Shown: positions 46,973 through 60,635 of the stretch, piece by piece
How positions within the stretch are numbered: position 1 is the stretch's first letter
How the letters are laid out: each line of letters begins with the position of its first letter
Assembly: GCA_964036275.1 (NCBI GenBank)
Contig: CAXIWQ010000403.1
Coordinates: 1-64,000 of the forward strand
From: Litoditis marina
Taxonomy: Eukaryota > Nematoda > Chromadorea > Rhabditida > Rhabditidae
Length of the DNA stretch: 64,000 bases
Reading direction: 5' to 3'
Notes under the pieces: model-generated
Told to the model about the DNA's origin: nothing
The model's database searches: none
Seen by the model: the letters and a program-made list of their open reading frames with translations, nothing else
Position numbers and translations under genes: made by a program

Positions 46973-49900
46973 GCTGTGCGCCACAGAATAGATTGTCGTA
47001 TCAGGTTTTTGTAGCTGGGAGCAACAGACTTGATAGCCGTATGAACTTTTTTCTGTAGCTGCAAGGCAAAGAGGTAATAACCGCGTTAATTTGTCTTTTG
47101 TGGCTGTGCGCCACAGGATATAAAGTCGTATTAGGTTTTTGTAGCCATGAGCAACAGACTTGATAGCCGTATAAACTTTTTTCTGTAGCTGCAAGGCAAA
47201 GAGTCGATAACCGCGTTATATCGTATTTTGTGGCTGTGTGCCACAGAATAGATAGTTGTATTGGGTTTTTCTAGCTGGGAGCAACATACTTGATAGCCAT
47301 ATAAACTTTTTTCTGTAGCTGCACGGCAAAGAGTCAATAACCGCGTTTATTTGTCTTTTGTGGCTGTGCGCCACAGAATATAAAGTCGTATTAGGTTTTT
47401 GTAGCTGGGAGCAACAGACTTGATAGCCGTATAAACTTTTTTTCTGTAGCTGCAAGGCAAAGAGGTAATAACCGCGTTAATTTGTCTTTTGTGGCTGTGC
47501 GCCACAGAATATAAAGTCGTATTAGGTTTTTGTAGCTGGGAGCAACAGATTTGATAGCCGTATGAAATGTTCTCTGTAACTGCAAGGCAAAGAGTCAATA
47601 ACCGCGTTAATTTGTATTTTGTGGCTGTGCGCCACAGAATATAAAGTCGTATTATGTTTTTGTAGTTGGAAGCAACAGACTTGATAGTCGTATGATTTTT
47701 TTTCTGTAGCTGCAAGTCAAAATGTCAATAACCGCGTTAATTCGTCTTTGTGGCTGTGCGCCACAGAATAGATTGTCGTATCAGGTTTTTGTAGCTGGGA
47801 GCAACAGACTTGATAGCCGTATGAACTTTTTTCTGTAGCTGCAAGGCAAAGAGGTAATAACCGCGTTAATTTGTCTTTTGTGGCTGTGCGCCACAGGATA
47901 TAAAGTCGTATTAGGTTTTTGTAGCCATGAGCAACAGACTTGATAGCCGTATAAACTTTTTTCTGTAGCTGCAAGGCAAAGAGTCGATAACCGCGTTATA
48001 TCGTATTTTGTGGCTGTGTGCCACAGAATAGATAGTTGTATTGGGTTTTTCTAGCTGGGAACAACATACTTGATAGCCATATAAACTTTTTTCTGTAGCT
48101 GCACGGCAAAGAGTCAATAACCGCGTTAATTTGTCTTTTGGGGCTGTGCGCCACAGAATATAAAGTCGTATTAGGTTTTTGTAGCTGGGAGCAACAGACT
48201 TGATAGCCGTATAAACTTTTTTTCTGTAGCTGCAAGGCAAAGAGGTAATAACCGCGTTAATTTGTCTTTTGTGGCTGTGCGCCACAGAATATAAAGTCGT
48301 ATTAGGTTTTTGTAGCTGGGAGCAACAAATTTGATAGCCGTATGAAATGTTTCTGTAACTGCAAGGCAAAGAGTCAATAACCGCGTTAATTTGTATTTTG
48401 TGGCTGTGCGCCACAGAATATAAAGTCGTATTATGTTTTTGTAGTTGGAAGCAACAGACTTGATAGCCGTATGATTTTTTTTCTGTAGCTGCAAGTCAAA
48501 ATGTCAATAACCGCGTTAATTCGTCTTTGTGGCTGTGCGCCACAGAATAGATTGTCGTATCAGGTTTTTGTAGCTGGGAGCAACAGACTTGATAGCCGTA
48601 TGAACTTTTTTCTGTAGCTGCAAGGCAAAGAGGTAATAACCGCGTTAATTTGTCTTTTGTGGCTGTGCGCCACAGGATATAAAGTCGTATTAGGTTCTTG
48701 TAGCCATGAGCAACAGACTTGATAGCCGTATAAACTTTTTTCTGTAGCTGCAAGGCAAAGAGTCGATAACCGCGTTATATCGTATTTTGTGGCTGTGTGC
48801 AACAGAATAGATAGTTGTATTGGGGTTTTCTAGCTGGGAACAACATACTTGATAGCCATATAAACTTTTTTCTGTAGCTGCACGGCAAAGAGTCAATAAC
48901 CGCGTTAATTTGTCGTTTGTGGCTGTGCGCCACAGAATATAAAGTCGTATTAGGTTTTTGTAGCTGGGAGCAACAGACTTGATAGCCGTATGAACTTTTT
49001 TCTGTAGCTGCAAGGCAAAGAGTCGATAACCGCGTTATATCGTATTTTGTGGCTGTGTGCCACAGAATAGATAGTTGTATTGGGTTTTTCTAGCTGGGAG
49101 CAACATACTTGATAGCCATATAAACTTTTTTCTGTAGCTGCACGGCAAAGAGTCAATAACCGCGTTAATTTGTCTTTTGTGGCTGTGCGCCACAGAATAG
49201 ATTGTCGTATCAGGTTTTTGTAGCTGGGAGCAACAGACTTGATAGCCGTATGAACTTTTTTCTGTAGCTGCAAGGCAAAGAGGTAATAACCGCGTTAATT
49301 TGTCTTTTGTGGCTGTGCGCCACAGGATATAAAGTCGTATTAGGTTTGTGTAGCCATGAGCAACAGACTTGATAGCCGTATAAACTTTTTTCTGTAGCTG
49401 CAAGGCAAAGAGTCGATAACCGCGTTATATCGTATTTTGTGGCTGTGTGCCACAGAATAGATACTTGTATTGGGTTTTTCTAGCTGGGAGCAACATACTT
49501 GATAGCCATATAAACTTTTTTCTGTAGCTGCACGGCAAAGAGTCAATAACCGCGTTAATTTGTCTTTTGTGGCTGTGCGCCACAGAATATAAAATCGTAT
49601 TAGGTTTTTGTAGCTGGGAGCAACAGACTTGATAGCCGTATAAACTTTTTTCTGTAGCTGCAAGGCAAAGAGGTAATAACCGCGTTAATTTGTCTTTTGT
49701 GGCTGTGCGCCACAGTATAAAGTCGTATTAGGTTTTTGTAGTTGGAAGCAACAGACTTGATAGCCGTATGATTTTTTTTTTGTAGCTGCAAGTCAAAATG
49801 TCAATAACCGCGTTAATTCGTCTTTGCGGCTGTGCGCCACAGAATAGATTGTCGTATCAGGTTTTTGTAGCTGGGAGCAACAGACTTGATAGCCGTATGA

Positions 49901-52683
49901 ACTTTTTTCTGTAGCTGCAAGGCAAAGAGGTAATAACCGCGTTAATTTGTCTTTTGTGGCTGTGCGCCACAGGATATAAAGTCGTATTAGGTTTTTGTAG
50001 CCATGAGCAACAGACTTGATAGCCGTATAAACTTTTTTCTGTAGCTGCAAGGCAAAGAGTCGATAACCGCGTTATATCGTATTTTGTGGCTGTGTGCCAC
50101 AGAATAGATAGTTGTATTGGGTTTTTCTAGCTGGGAGCAACATACTTGATAGCCATATAAACTTTTTTCTGTAGCTGCACGGCAAAGAGTCAATAACCGC
50201 GTTTATTTGTCTTTTGTGGCTGTGCGCCACAGAATATAAAGTCGTATTAGGTTTTTGTAGCTGGGAGCAACAGACTTGATAGCCGTATTAACTTTTTTTC
50301 TGTAGCTGCAAGGCAAAGAGGTAATAACCGCGTTAATTTGTCTTTTGTGGCTGTGCGCCACAGAATATAAAGTCGTATTAGGTTTTTGTAGCTGGGAGCA
50401 ACAGATTTGATAGCCGTATGAAATGTTCTCTGTAACTGCAAGGCAAAGAGTCAATAACCGCGTTAATTTGTATTTTGTGGCTGTGCGCCACAGAATATAA
50501 AGTCGTATTATGTTTTTGTAGTTGGAAGCAACAGACTTGATAGTCGTATGATTTTTTTTCTGTAGCTGCAAGTCAAAATGTCAATAACCGCGTTAATTCG
50601 TCTTTGTGGCTGTGCGCCACAGAATATATTGTCGTATCAGGTTTTTGTAGCTGGGAGCAACAGACTTGATAGCCGTATGAACTTTTTTCTGTAGCTGCAA
50701 GGCAAAGAGGTAATAACCGCGTTAATTTGTCTTTTGTGGCTGTGCGCCACAGGATATAAAGTCGTATTAGGTTTTTGTAGCCATGAGCAGCAGACTTGAT
50801 AGCCGTATAAACTTTTTTCTGTAGCTGCAAGGCAAAGAGTCGATAACCGCGTTATATCGTATTTTGTGGCTGTGTGCCACAGAATAGATAGTTGTATTGG
50901 GTTTTTCTAGCTGGGAACAACATACTTGATAGCCATATAAACTTTTTTCTGTAGCTGCACGGCAAAGAGTCAATAACCGCGTTAATTTGTCTTATGGGGC
51001 TGTGCGCCACAGAATATAAAGTCGTATTAGGTTTTTGTAGCTGGGAGCAACAGACTTGATAGCCGTATAAACTTTTTTTCTGTAGCTGCAAGGCAAAGAG
51101 GTAATAACCGCGTTAATTTGTCTTTTGTGGCTGTGCGCCACAGAATATAAAGTCGTATTAGGTTTTTGTAGCTGGGAGCAACAAATTTGATAGCCGTATG
51201 AAATGTTCTCTGTAACTGCAAGGCAAAGAGTCAATAACCGCGTTAATTTGTATTTTGTGGCTGTGCGCCACAGAATATAAAGTCGTATTATGTTTTTGTA
51301 GTTGGAAGCAACAGACTTGATAGCCGTATGATTTTTTTTCTGTAGCTGCAAGTCAAAATGTCAATAACCGCGTTAATTCGTCTTTGTGGCTGTGCGCCAC
51401 AGAATAGATTGTCGTATCAGGTTTTTGTAGCTGGGAGCAACAGACTTGATAGCCGTATGAACTTTTTTCTGTAGCTGCAAGGCAAAGAGGTAATAACCGC
51501 GTTAATTTGTCTTTTGTGGCTGTGCGCCACAGGATATAAAGTCGTATTAGGTTTTTGTAGCCATGAGCAACAGACTTGATAGCCGTATAAACTTTTTTCT
51601 GTAGCTGCAAGGCAAAGAGTCGATAACCGCGTTATATCGTATTTTGTGGCTGTGTGCCACAGAATAGATAGTTGTATTGGGTTTTTCTAGCTGGGAACAA
51701 CATACTTGATAGCCATATAAACTTTTTTCTGTAGCTGCACGGCAAAGAGTCAATAACCGCGTTAATTTGTCGTTTGTGGCTGTGCGCCACAGAATATAAA
51801 GTCGTATTAGGTTTTTGTAGCTGGGAGCAACAGACTTGATAGCCGTATGAACTTTTTTCTGTAGCTGCAAGGCAAAGAGTCGATAACCGCGTTATATCGT
51901 ATTTTGTGGCTGTGTGCCACAGAATAGATAGTTGTATTGGGTTTTTCTAGCTGGGAGCAACATACTTGATAGCCATATAAACTTTTTTCTGTAGCTGCAC
52001 GGCAAAGAGTCAATAACCGCGTTAATTTGTCTTTTGTGGCTGTGCGCCACAGAATAGATTGTCGTATCAGGTTTTTGTAGCTGGGAGCAACAGACTTGAT
52101 AGCCGTATGAACTTTTTTCTGTAGCTGCAAGGCAAAGAGGTAATAACCGCGTTAATTTGTCTTTTGTGGCTGTGCGCCACAGGATATAAAGTCGTATTAG
52201 GTTTGTGTAGCCATGAGCAACAGACTTGATAGCCGTATAAACTTTTTTCTGTAGCTGCAAGGCAAAGAGTCGATAACCGCGTTATATCGTATTTTGTGGC
52301 TGTGTGCCACAGAATAGATACTTGTATTGGGTTTTTCTAGCTGGGAGCAACATACTTGATAGCCATATAAACTTTTTTCTGTAGCTGCACGGCAAAGAGT
52401 CAATAACCGCGTTAATTTGTCTTTTGTGGCTGTGCGCCACAGAATATAAAGTCGTATTAGGTTTTTGTAGCTGGGAGCAACAGACTTGATAGCCGTATAA
52501 ACTTTTTTCTGTAGCTGCAAGGCAAAGAGGTAATAACCGCGTTAATTTGTCTTTTGTGGCTGTGCGCCACAGTATAAAGTCGTATTAGGTTTTTGTAGTG
52601 GAAGCAACAGACTTGATAGCCGTATGATTTTTTTTTGTAGCTGCAAGTCAAAATGTCAATAACCGCGTTAATTCGTCTTTGCG
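46972..52683 (+). repeat. 2,856-bp (22-monomer) tandem duplication, two copies
   Basis: 46,972-49,827 is followed directly by 49,828-52,683. Rare shared markers: CCGCGTTTATTTG (near 47,343 and 50,200), GATAGTCGTATGATTT (47,687 and 50,544), GGGGCTGTGCGCC (48,139 and 50,996), CAACAAATTTG (48,325 and 51,181), TTTGTCGTTTG (48,911 and 51,767), GTTTGTGTAGCC (49,346 and 52,203), GATACTTGTATTGGG, and CACAGTATAAAG (49,713 and 52,571). A partial third copy continues to about 53.1 kb. Private changes include GAAATGTTTCTG near 48,346 and GTGCAACAG near 48,798. Confidence 0.88.
49788..51347 (+). repeat. Six-monomer (780-bp) unit, two tandem copies
   Basis: The short-B class GCAAGTCAAAATG starts at 49,788, 50,568 and 51,348, exactly 780 bp apart. 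Each unit is the short-B monomer followed by the five-monomer cassette. The same unit is found at 33,567-34,346, about 37,071-37,850, 39,926-40,703, 47,711-48,490 and about 53,289-54,067, so it is the basic HOR of the middle region. Six monomers would be 780; the 1-bp loss in the short-B monomer is offset by extra T in the tract. Confidence 0.83.
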
Positions 52684-53164
52684 GCTGTGCGCCACAGAAT
52701 AGATTGTCGTATCAGGTTTTTGTAGCTGGGAGCAACAGACTTGATAGCCGTATGAACTTTTTTCTGTAGCTGCAAGGCAAAGAGGTAATAACCGCGTTAA
52801 TTTGTCTTTTGTGGCTGTGCGCCACAGGATATAAAGTCGTATTAGGTTTTTGTAGCCATGAGCAACAGACTTGATAGCCGTATAAACTTTTTTCTGTAGC
52901 TGCAAGGCAAAGAGTCGATAACCGCGTTATATCGTATTTTGTGGCTGTGTGCCACAGAATAGATAGTTGTATTGGGTTTTTCTAGCTGGGAACAACATAC
53001 TTGATAGCCATATAAACTTTTTTCTGTAGCTGCACGGCAAAGAGTCAATAACCGCGTTAATTTGTCTTTTGTGGCTGTGCGCCACAGAATATAAAGTCGT
53101 ATTAGGTTTTTGTAGCTGGGAGCAACAGACTTGATAGCCGTATAAACTTTTTTCTGTAGCTGCA

Positions 53165-55940
53165 AGGCAAAGAGGTAATAACCGCGTTAATTTGTATTTT
53201 GTGGCTGTGCGCCACAGTATAAAGTCGTATTAGGTTTTTGTAGTTGGAAGCAACAGACTTGATAGCCGTATGATTTTTTTTTTGTAGCTGCAAGTCAAAA
53301 TGTCAATAACCGCGTTAATTCGTCTTTGCGGCTGTGCGCCACAGAATAGATTGTCGTATCAGGTTTTTGTAGCTGGGAGCAACAGACTTGATAGCCGTAT
53401 GAACTTTTTTCTGTAGCTGCAAGGCAAAGAGGTAATAACCGCGTTAATTTGTCTTTTGTGGCTGTGCGCCACAGGATATAAAGTCGTATTAGGTTTTTGT
53501 AGCCATGAGCAACAGACTTGATAGCCGTATAAACTTTTTTCTGTAGCTGCAAGGCAAAGAGTCGATAACCGCGTTATATCGTATTTTGTGGCTGTGTGCC
53601 ACAGAATAGATAGTTGTATTGGGTATTTCTAGCTGGGAACAACATACTTGATAGCCATATAAACTTTTTTCTGTAGCTGCACGGCAAAGAGTCAATAACC
53701 GCGTTAATTTGTCTTTTGTGGCTGTGCGCCACAGAATATAAAGTCGTATTAGGTTTTTGTAGCTGGGAGCAACAGACTTGATAGCCGTATAAACTTTTTT
53801 TCTGTAGCTGCAAGGCAAAGAGGTAATAACCGCGTTAATTTGTCTTTTGTGGCTGTGCGCCACAGAATATAAAGTCGTATTAGGTTTTTGTAGCTGGGAG
53901 CAACAGATTTGATAGCCGTATGAAATGTTCTCTGTAACTGCAAGGCAAAGAGTCAATAACCGCGTTAATTTGTATTTTGTGGCTGTGCGCCACAGAATAT
54001 AAAGTCGTATTATGTTTTTGTAGTTGGAAGCAACAGACTTGATAGCCGTATGATTTTTTTTTGTAGCTGCAAGTCAAAATGTCAATAACCGCGTTAATTC
54101 GTCTTTGTGGCTGTGCGCCACAGAATAGATTGTCGTATTAGGTTTTTGTAGCTGGGAGCAACAGATTTGATAGCCGTATGAAATGTTCTCTGTAACTGCG
54201 AGGCAAAGAGTCAATAACCGCGTTAATTCGTCTTTTGTGGCTGTGCGCCACAGAATATATAGTCGTATTAGGTTTTTGTAGCTGGGAGCAACAGACTTGA
54301 TAGCCGTATGAACTTTTCTCGGTAGCTGCAAGCCAACAAGTCGATAACCGCGATAATTTGTATTTTGTGGCTGTGCGCCACAGAATAGATGGTCGTATTA
54401 GGTTTTTGTAGCTGGGAGCAACAGATTTGATAGCCGTATGAACTTTTTTCTGTAGCTGCAAGGCAAAGAGGTAATAACCGCGTTAATTTGTCTTTTGTGG
54501 CTGTGCGCCACAGAATAGATTGTCGTATCAGGTTTTTGTAGCTGGGAGCAACAGACTTGATAGCCGTATAAACTTTTCTCTGTAGCTGCAAGCCAACAAG
54601 TCGATAACCGCGATATTTCGTGTTTTGTGGCTGTGCGCCACAGAATAGATTGTCGTATTATGTTTCTGTAGTTGGAAGCAACAGACTTGATAGCCGTATG
54701 ATTTTTTTTGTAGCTGCAAGTCAAAATGTCAATAACCGCGTTAATTCGTCTTTGTGGCTGTGCGCCACAGAATAGATTGTCGGATCAGGTTTTTGTAGCT
54801 GGGAGCAACAGACTTGATAGCCGTATGAACTTTTCTCTGTAGCTGCAAGCCAACAAGTCGATAACCGCGATAATTTGTATTTTGTGGCTGTGCGCCACAG
54901 AATAGATTGTCGTATTAGGTTTTTCTAGCTGGGAGCAACATACTTGATAGCCATATAAACTTTTTTCTGTAGCTGCACGGCAAAGAGTCAATAACCGCGT
55001 TAATTTGTCTTTTGTGGCTGTGCGCCACAGAATATAAAGTCGTATTAGGTTTTTGTAGCTGGGAGCAACAGACTTGATAGCCGTATAAACTTTTTTTCTG
55101 TAGCTGCAAGGCAAAGAGGTAATAACCGCGTTAATTTGTCTTTTGTGGCTGTGCGCCACAGAATATAAAGTCGTATTAGGTTTTTGTAGCTGGGAGCAAC
55201 AGATTTGATAGCCGTATGAAATGTTCTCTGTAACTGCAAGGCAAAGAGTCAATAACCGCGTTCATTTGTATTTTGTGGCTGTGCGCCACAGAATATATAG
55301 TCGTATTATGTTTTTGTAGTTGGAAGCAACAGACTTGATAGCCGTATGATTTTTTTTTTGTAGCTGCAAGTCAAAATGTCAATAACCGCGTTAATTCGTC
55401 TTTGTGGCTGTGCGCCACAGAATATATTGTCGTATTAGGTTTTTGTAGCTGGGAGCAACAGATTTGATATCCGTATGAAATGTTCTCTGTAGCTGCAAGC
55501 CAACAAGTCGATAACCGCGATAATTTGTATTTTGTGGCTGTGCGCCACAGAATAGATTGTCGTATTAGGTTTTTGTAGCTGGGAGCAACAGATTTGATAG
55601 CCGTATGAACTGTTCTCTGTAGCTGCAAGGCAAAGAGTCGATAACCGCGTCAATTCGTATTTTGTGGCTGTGGGCCACAGAATAGATAGTCGTATCAGGT
55701 TTTTGTAGCTGGGAGCAACATACTTGGTAGCCGTATAACCTTTTTCCTGTAGCTGCACGGCAAAGAGTCAACAACCGCGTTAATTTGTCTTTTGTGGCTG
55801 TGCGCCACAGAATATAAAGTCGTATTAGGTTTTTGTAGCTGGGAGCAACAGACTTGATGGCCGTATGAACTTTTTTCTGTAGCTGCAAGGCAAAGAAGTA
55901 ATAACCGCGTTAATTTGTCTTTTGTGGCTGTGCGCCACAG
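53165..55940 (+). repeat. Block P, second copy
   Basis: It repeats 33,445-36,350 at offset 19,722-19,723 up to about 55,490. There GATATCCGTATGAAATG followed by GCAAGCCAACAAG shows that one monomer has been lost, and the offset becomes 19,593 to about 55,940. It then switches to a GTATTATGTTTCTG monomer. Private changes are GTCGGATCAGG near 54,780, GGGTATTTCTAGC near 53,622, and the TATATAG form near 55,295. Confidence 0.75.
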
Positions 55941-56119
55941 AATAGATTGTCGTATTATGTTTCTGTAGTTGGAAGCAACAGACTTGATAGCCGTATGATT
56001 TTTTTTGTAGCTGCAAGTCAAAATGTCAATAACCGCGTTAATTCGTCTTTGTGGCTGTGCGCCACAGAATAGATTGTCGTATCAGGTTTTTGTAGCTGGG
56101 AGCAACAGACTTGATAGCC

Positions 56120-58200
56120 GTATGAACTGTTCTCTGTAGCTGCAAGGCAAAGAGTCGATAACCGCGTTAATTCGTATTTTGTGGCTGTGCGCCACAGAAT
56201 AGATTGTCGTATTAGGTTTTTCTAGCTGGGAGCAACATACTTGATAGCCGTATAACCTTTTTCCTGTAGCTGCACGGCAAAGAGTCAATAACCGCGTTAA
56301 TTTGTCTTTTGTGGCTGTGCGCCACAGAATATAAAGTCGTATTAGGTTTTTGTAGCTGGGAGCAACAGACTTGATAGCCGTATGAACTTTTTTCTGTAGC
56401 TGCAAGGCAAAGAGGTAATAACCGCGTTAATTTGTCTTTTGTGGCTGTGCGCCACAGAATAGATTGTCGTATTAGGTTTTTGTAGCTGGGAGCAACAGAT
56501 TTGATAGCCGTATGAACTTTTTTCTGTAGCTGCAAGGCAAAGAGGTAATAACCGCGTTAATTTGTCTTTTGTGGCTGTGCGCCACAGAATAGATTGTCGT
56601 ATCAGGTTTTTGTAGCTGGGAGCAACAGACTTGATAGCCGTATGAACTTTTCTCTGTAGCTGCAAGCCAACAAGTCGATAACCGCGATATTTCGTGTTTT
56701 GTGGCTGTGCGCCACAGAATAGATTGTCGTATTATGTTTCTGTAGTTGGAAGCAACAGACTTGATAGCCGTATGAAATGTTCTCTGTAACTGCGAGGCAA
56801 AGAGTCAATAACCGCGTTAATTCGTCTTTTGTGGCTGTGCGCCACAGAATATATAGTCGTATTAGGTTTTTGTAGCTGGGAGCAACAGACTTGATAGCCG
56901 TATGAACTTTTCTCTGTAGCTGCAAGCCAACAAGTCGATAACCGCGATAATTTGTATTTTGTGGCTGTGCGCCACAGAATAGATTGTCGTATTAGGTTTT
57001 TGTAGCTGGGAGCAACAGATTTGATAGCCGTATGAACTGTTCTCTGTAGCTGCAAGGCAAAGAGTCGATAACCGCGTCAATTCGTATTTTGTGGCTGTGG
57101 GCCACAGAATAGATAGTCGTATCAGGTTTTTGTAGCTGGGAGCAACATACTTGGTAGCCGTATAACCTTTTTCCTGTAGCTGCACGGCAAAGAGTCAACA
57201 ACCGCGTTAATTTGTCTTTTGTGGCTGTGCGCCACAGAATATAAAGTCGTATTAGGTTTTTGTAGCTGGGAGCAACAGACTTGATGGCCGTATGAACTTT
57301 TTTCTGTAGCTGCAAGGCAAAGAAGTAATAACCGCGTTAATTTGTCTTTTGTGGCTGTGCGCCACAGAATAGATTGTCGTATCAGGTTTTTGTAGCTGGG
57401 AGCAACAGACTTGATAGCCGTATGAACTTTTCTCTGTAGCTGCAAGCCAACAAGTCGATAACCGCGATATTTCGTGTTTTGTGGCTGTGCGCCACAGAAT
57501 AGATTGTCGTATTAGGTTTTTGTAGCTGGGAGCAACAGATTTGATAGCCGTATGAACTGTTCTCTGTAGCTGCAAGGCAAAGAGTCGATAACCGCGTTAA
57601 TTCGTATTTTGTGGCTGTGCGCCACAGAATAGATAGTCGTATCAGGTTTTTGTAGCTGGGAGCAACATACTTGATAGCCGTATAACCTTTTTCCTGTAGC
57701 TGCACGGCAAAGAGTCAATAACCGCGTTAATTTGTCTTTTGTGGCTGTGCGCCACAGAATATAAAGTCGTATTAGGTTTTTGTAGCTGGGAGCAACAGAC
57801 TTGATAGCCGTATGAACTTTTTTCTGTAGCTGCAAGGCAAAGAGGTAATAACCGCGTTAATTTGTCTTTTGTGGCTGTGCGCCACAGAATAGATTGTCGT
57901 ATTAGGTTTTTGTAGCTGGGAGCAACAGATTTGATAGCCGTATGAACTTTTTTCTGTAGCTGCAAGGCAAAGAGGTAATAACCGCGTTAATTTGTCTTTT
58001 GTGGCTGTGCGCCACAGAATAGATTGTCGTATCAGGTTTTTGTAGCTGGGAGCAACAGACTTGATAGCCGTATGAACTTTTCTCTGTAGCTGCAAGCCAA
58101 CAAGTCGATAACCGCGATATTTCGTGTTTTGTGGCTGTGCGCCACAGAATAGATTGTCGTATTATGTTTCTGTAGTTGGAAGCAACAGACTTGATAGCCG
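56120..58200 (+). repeat. 1,430-bp (11-monomer) period
   Basis: About 56,120-56,770 matches about 57,550-58,200 at offset 1,430: GAACTGTTCTC, ATAACCTTTTTCC, then GAGGTAATAA monomers, GATATTTCGTG and GTATTATGTTTCTG in the same order. The segment between (56,771-57,549) resembles the 912-bp unit of the left region: CATACTTGGTAGCC, GATGGCCG and GATATTTCGTG occur in order, with the AGAGTCAACAACC and GTGGGCCAC variants of the middle region. Confidence 0.75.
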
Positions 58201-60635
58201 TATGATTTTTTTTTGTAGCTGCAAGTCAAAATGTCAATAACCGCGTTAATTCGTCTTTGTGGCTGTGCGCCACAGAATAGATTGTCGTATTAGGTTTTTG
58301 TAGCTGGGAGCAACAGATTTGATAGCCGTATGAAATGTTATCTGTAACTGCGAGGCAAAGAGTCAATAACCGCGTTAATTCGTCTTTTGTGGCTGTGCGC
58401 CACAGAATATATAGTCGTATTAGGTTTTTGTAGCTGGGAGCAACAGACTTGATAGCCGTATGAACTGTTCTCTGTAGCTGCAAGGCAAAGAGTCGATAAC
58501 CGCGTTAATTCGTATTTTGTGGCTGTGCGCCACAGAATAGATAGTCGTATTAGGTTTTTCTAGCTGGGAGCAACATACTTGATAGCCATATAAACTTTTT
58601 TCTGTAGCTGCAAGCCAAAGAGTCGATAACCGCGTAAATTCGTATTTGGTGGCTGTGCGCCACAGAATAGATTGTCGTATTAGGTTTTTGTAGCTGGGAG
58701 CAACAGATTTGATAGCCGTATGAAATGTTCTCTGTAACTGCAAGGCAAAGAGGTAATAACCGCGTTAATTTGTCTTTTGTGGCTGTGCGCCACAGAATAT
58801 AAAGTCGTATTAGGTTTTTGTAGCCATGAGCAACAGACTTGATAGCCGTATAAACTTTTTTTCTGTAGCTGCACGGCAAAGAGTCAATAACCGCGTGAAA
58901 TCTTTTGTGGCTGTGCGCCACAGAATATAAAGTCGTATTAGGTTTTTGTAGCTGGGAGCAACAGACTTGATAGCCGTATAAACTTTTTTCTGTAGCTGCA
59001 AAGCAAACAGTCGATAACCGCGTTAATTCGTATTTTGTGGCTGTGCGCCACAGAATAGATAGTCGTATTAGGTTTTTGTAGCTGGAAGCAACAGATTTGA
59101 TAGCCGTATGAAATGTTCTCTGTAACTGCGAGGCAAAGAGTCAATAACCGCGTTAATTTGTCTTTTGTGGGTGTGCGCCACAGAATATAAAATCGTATTA
59201 GGTTTTCGTAGCTGGGAGCAACAGACTTGATAGCCGTATGAATTTTTTTCTGTAGCTGCAAGGCAAAGAGGTAATAACCGCGTTAATTTGTCTGTTGTGG
59301 CTGTGCGCCACAGAATAGATTGTCGTATCAGGTTTTTGTAGCTGGGAGCAACAGACTTGATAGCCGTATGAACTTTTCTCTGTAGCTGCAAGGCAAAGAG
59401 TCGATAACCGCGTTATATCGTATTTTGTGGCTGTGTGCCACAGAATAGATAGTTGTATTGGGTTTTTCTAGCTGGGAGCAACATACTTGATAGCCATATA
59501 AACTTTTTTCTGTAGCTGCAAGCCAAAGAGTCGATAACCGCGTAAATTCGTATTTTGTGGCTGTGCGCCACAGAATAGATTGTCGTATTAGGTTTTTGTA
59601 GCTGGGAGCAACAGATTTGATAGCCGTATGAAATGTTCTCTGTAACTGCAAGGCAAAGAGGTAATAACCGCGTTAATTTGTCTTTTGTGGCTGTGCGCCA
59701 CAGAATAGATTGTCGTATTAGGTTTTTGTAGCTGGGAGCAACAGATTTGATAGCCGTATGAACTTTTTTCTGTAGCTGCAAGGCAAAGAGGTAATAACCG
59801 CGTTAATTTGTCTTTTGTGGCTGTGCGCCACAGAATAGATTGTCGTATTAGGTTTTTGTAGCTGGGAGCAACAGACTTGATAGCCGTATGAACTTTTTTC
59901 TGTAGCTGCAAGGCAAAGAGGTAATAACCGCGTTAATTTGTCTTTTGTGGCTGTGCGCCACAGAATAGATTGTCGTATTAGGTTTTTGTAGCTGGGAGCA
60001 ACAGATTTGATAGCCGTATGAACTTTTTTCTGTAGCTGCAAGGCAAAGAGGTAATAACCGCGTTAATTTGTCTTTTGTGGCTGTGCGCCACAGAATAGAT
60101 TGTCGTATCAGGTTTTTGTAGCTGGGAGCAACAGACTTGATAGCCGTATGAACTTTTCTCTGTAGCTGCAAGCCAACAAGTCGATAACCGCGATATTTCG
60201 TGTTTTGTGGCTGTGCGCCACAGAATAGATTGTCGTATTATGTTTCTGTAGTTGGAAGCAACAGACTTGATAGCCGTATGATTTTTTTTTGTAGCTGCAA
60301 GTCAAAATGTCAATAACCGCGTTAATTCGTCTTTGTGGCTGTGCGCCACAGAATAGATTGTCGTATTAGGTTTTTGTAGCTGGGAGCAACAGATTTGATA
60401 GCCGTATGAAATGTTATCTGTAACTGCGAGGCAAAGAGTCAATAACCGCGTTAATTCGTCTTTTGTGGCTGTGCGCCACATAATATATAGTCGTATTAGG
60501 TTTTTGTAGCTGGGAGCAACAGACTTGATAGCCGTATGAACTGTTCTCTGTAGCTGCAAGGCAAAGAGTCGATAACCGCGTTAATTCGTATTTTGTGGCT
60601 GTGCGCCACAGAATAGATAGTCGTATTAGGTTTTT
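57770..60635 (+). repeat. 2,076-bp (16-monomer) period
   Basis: About 57,770-58,555 matches about 59,846-60,631 at offset 2,076. Shared markers are GTATTATGTTTCTG (58,171 and 60,237), the short-B class (about 58,220 and 60,296) and GAAATGTTATCTG (58,333 and 60,409), the last found only in these two places. The copies part at 58,560, where TTTTTCTAGC faces TTTTTTTAGC near 60,636. Confidence 0.75.
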
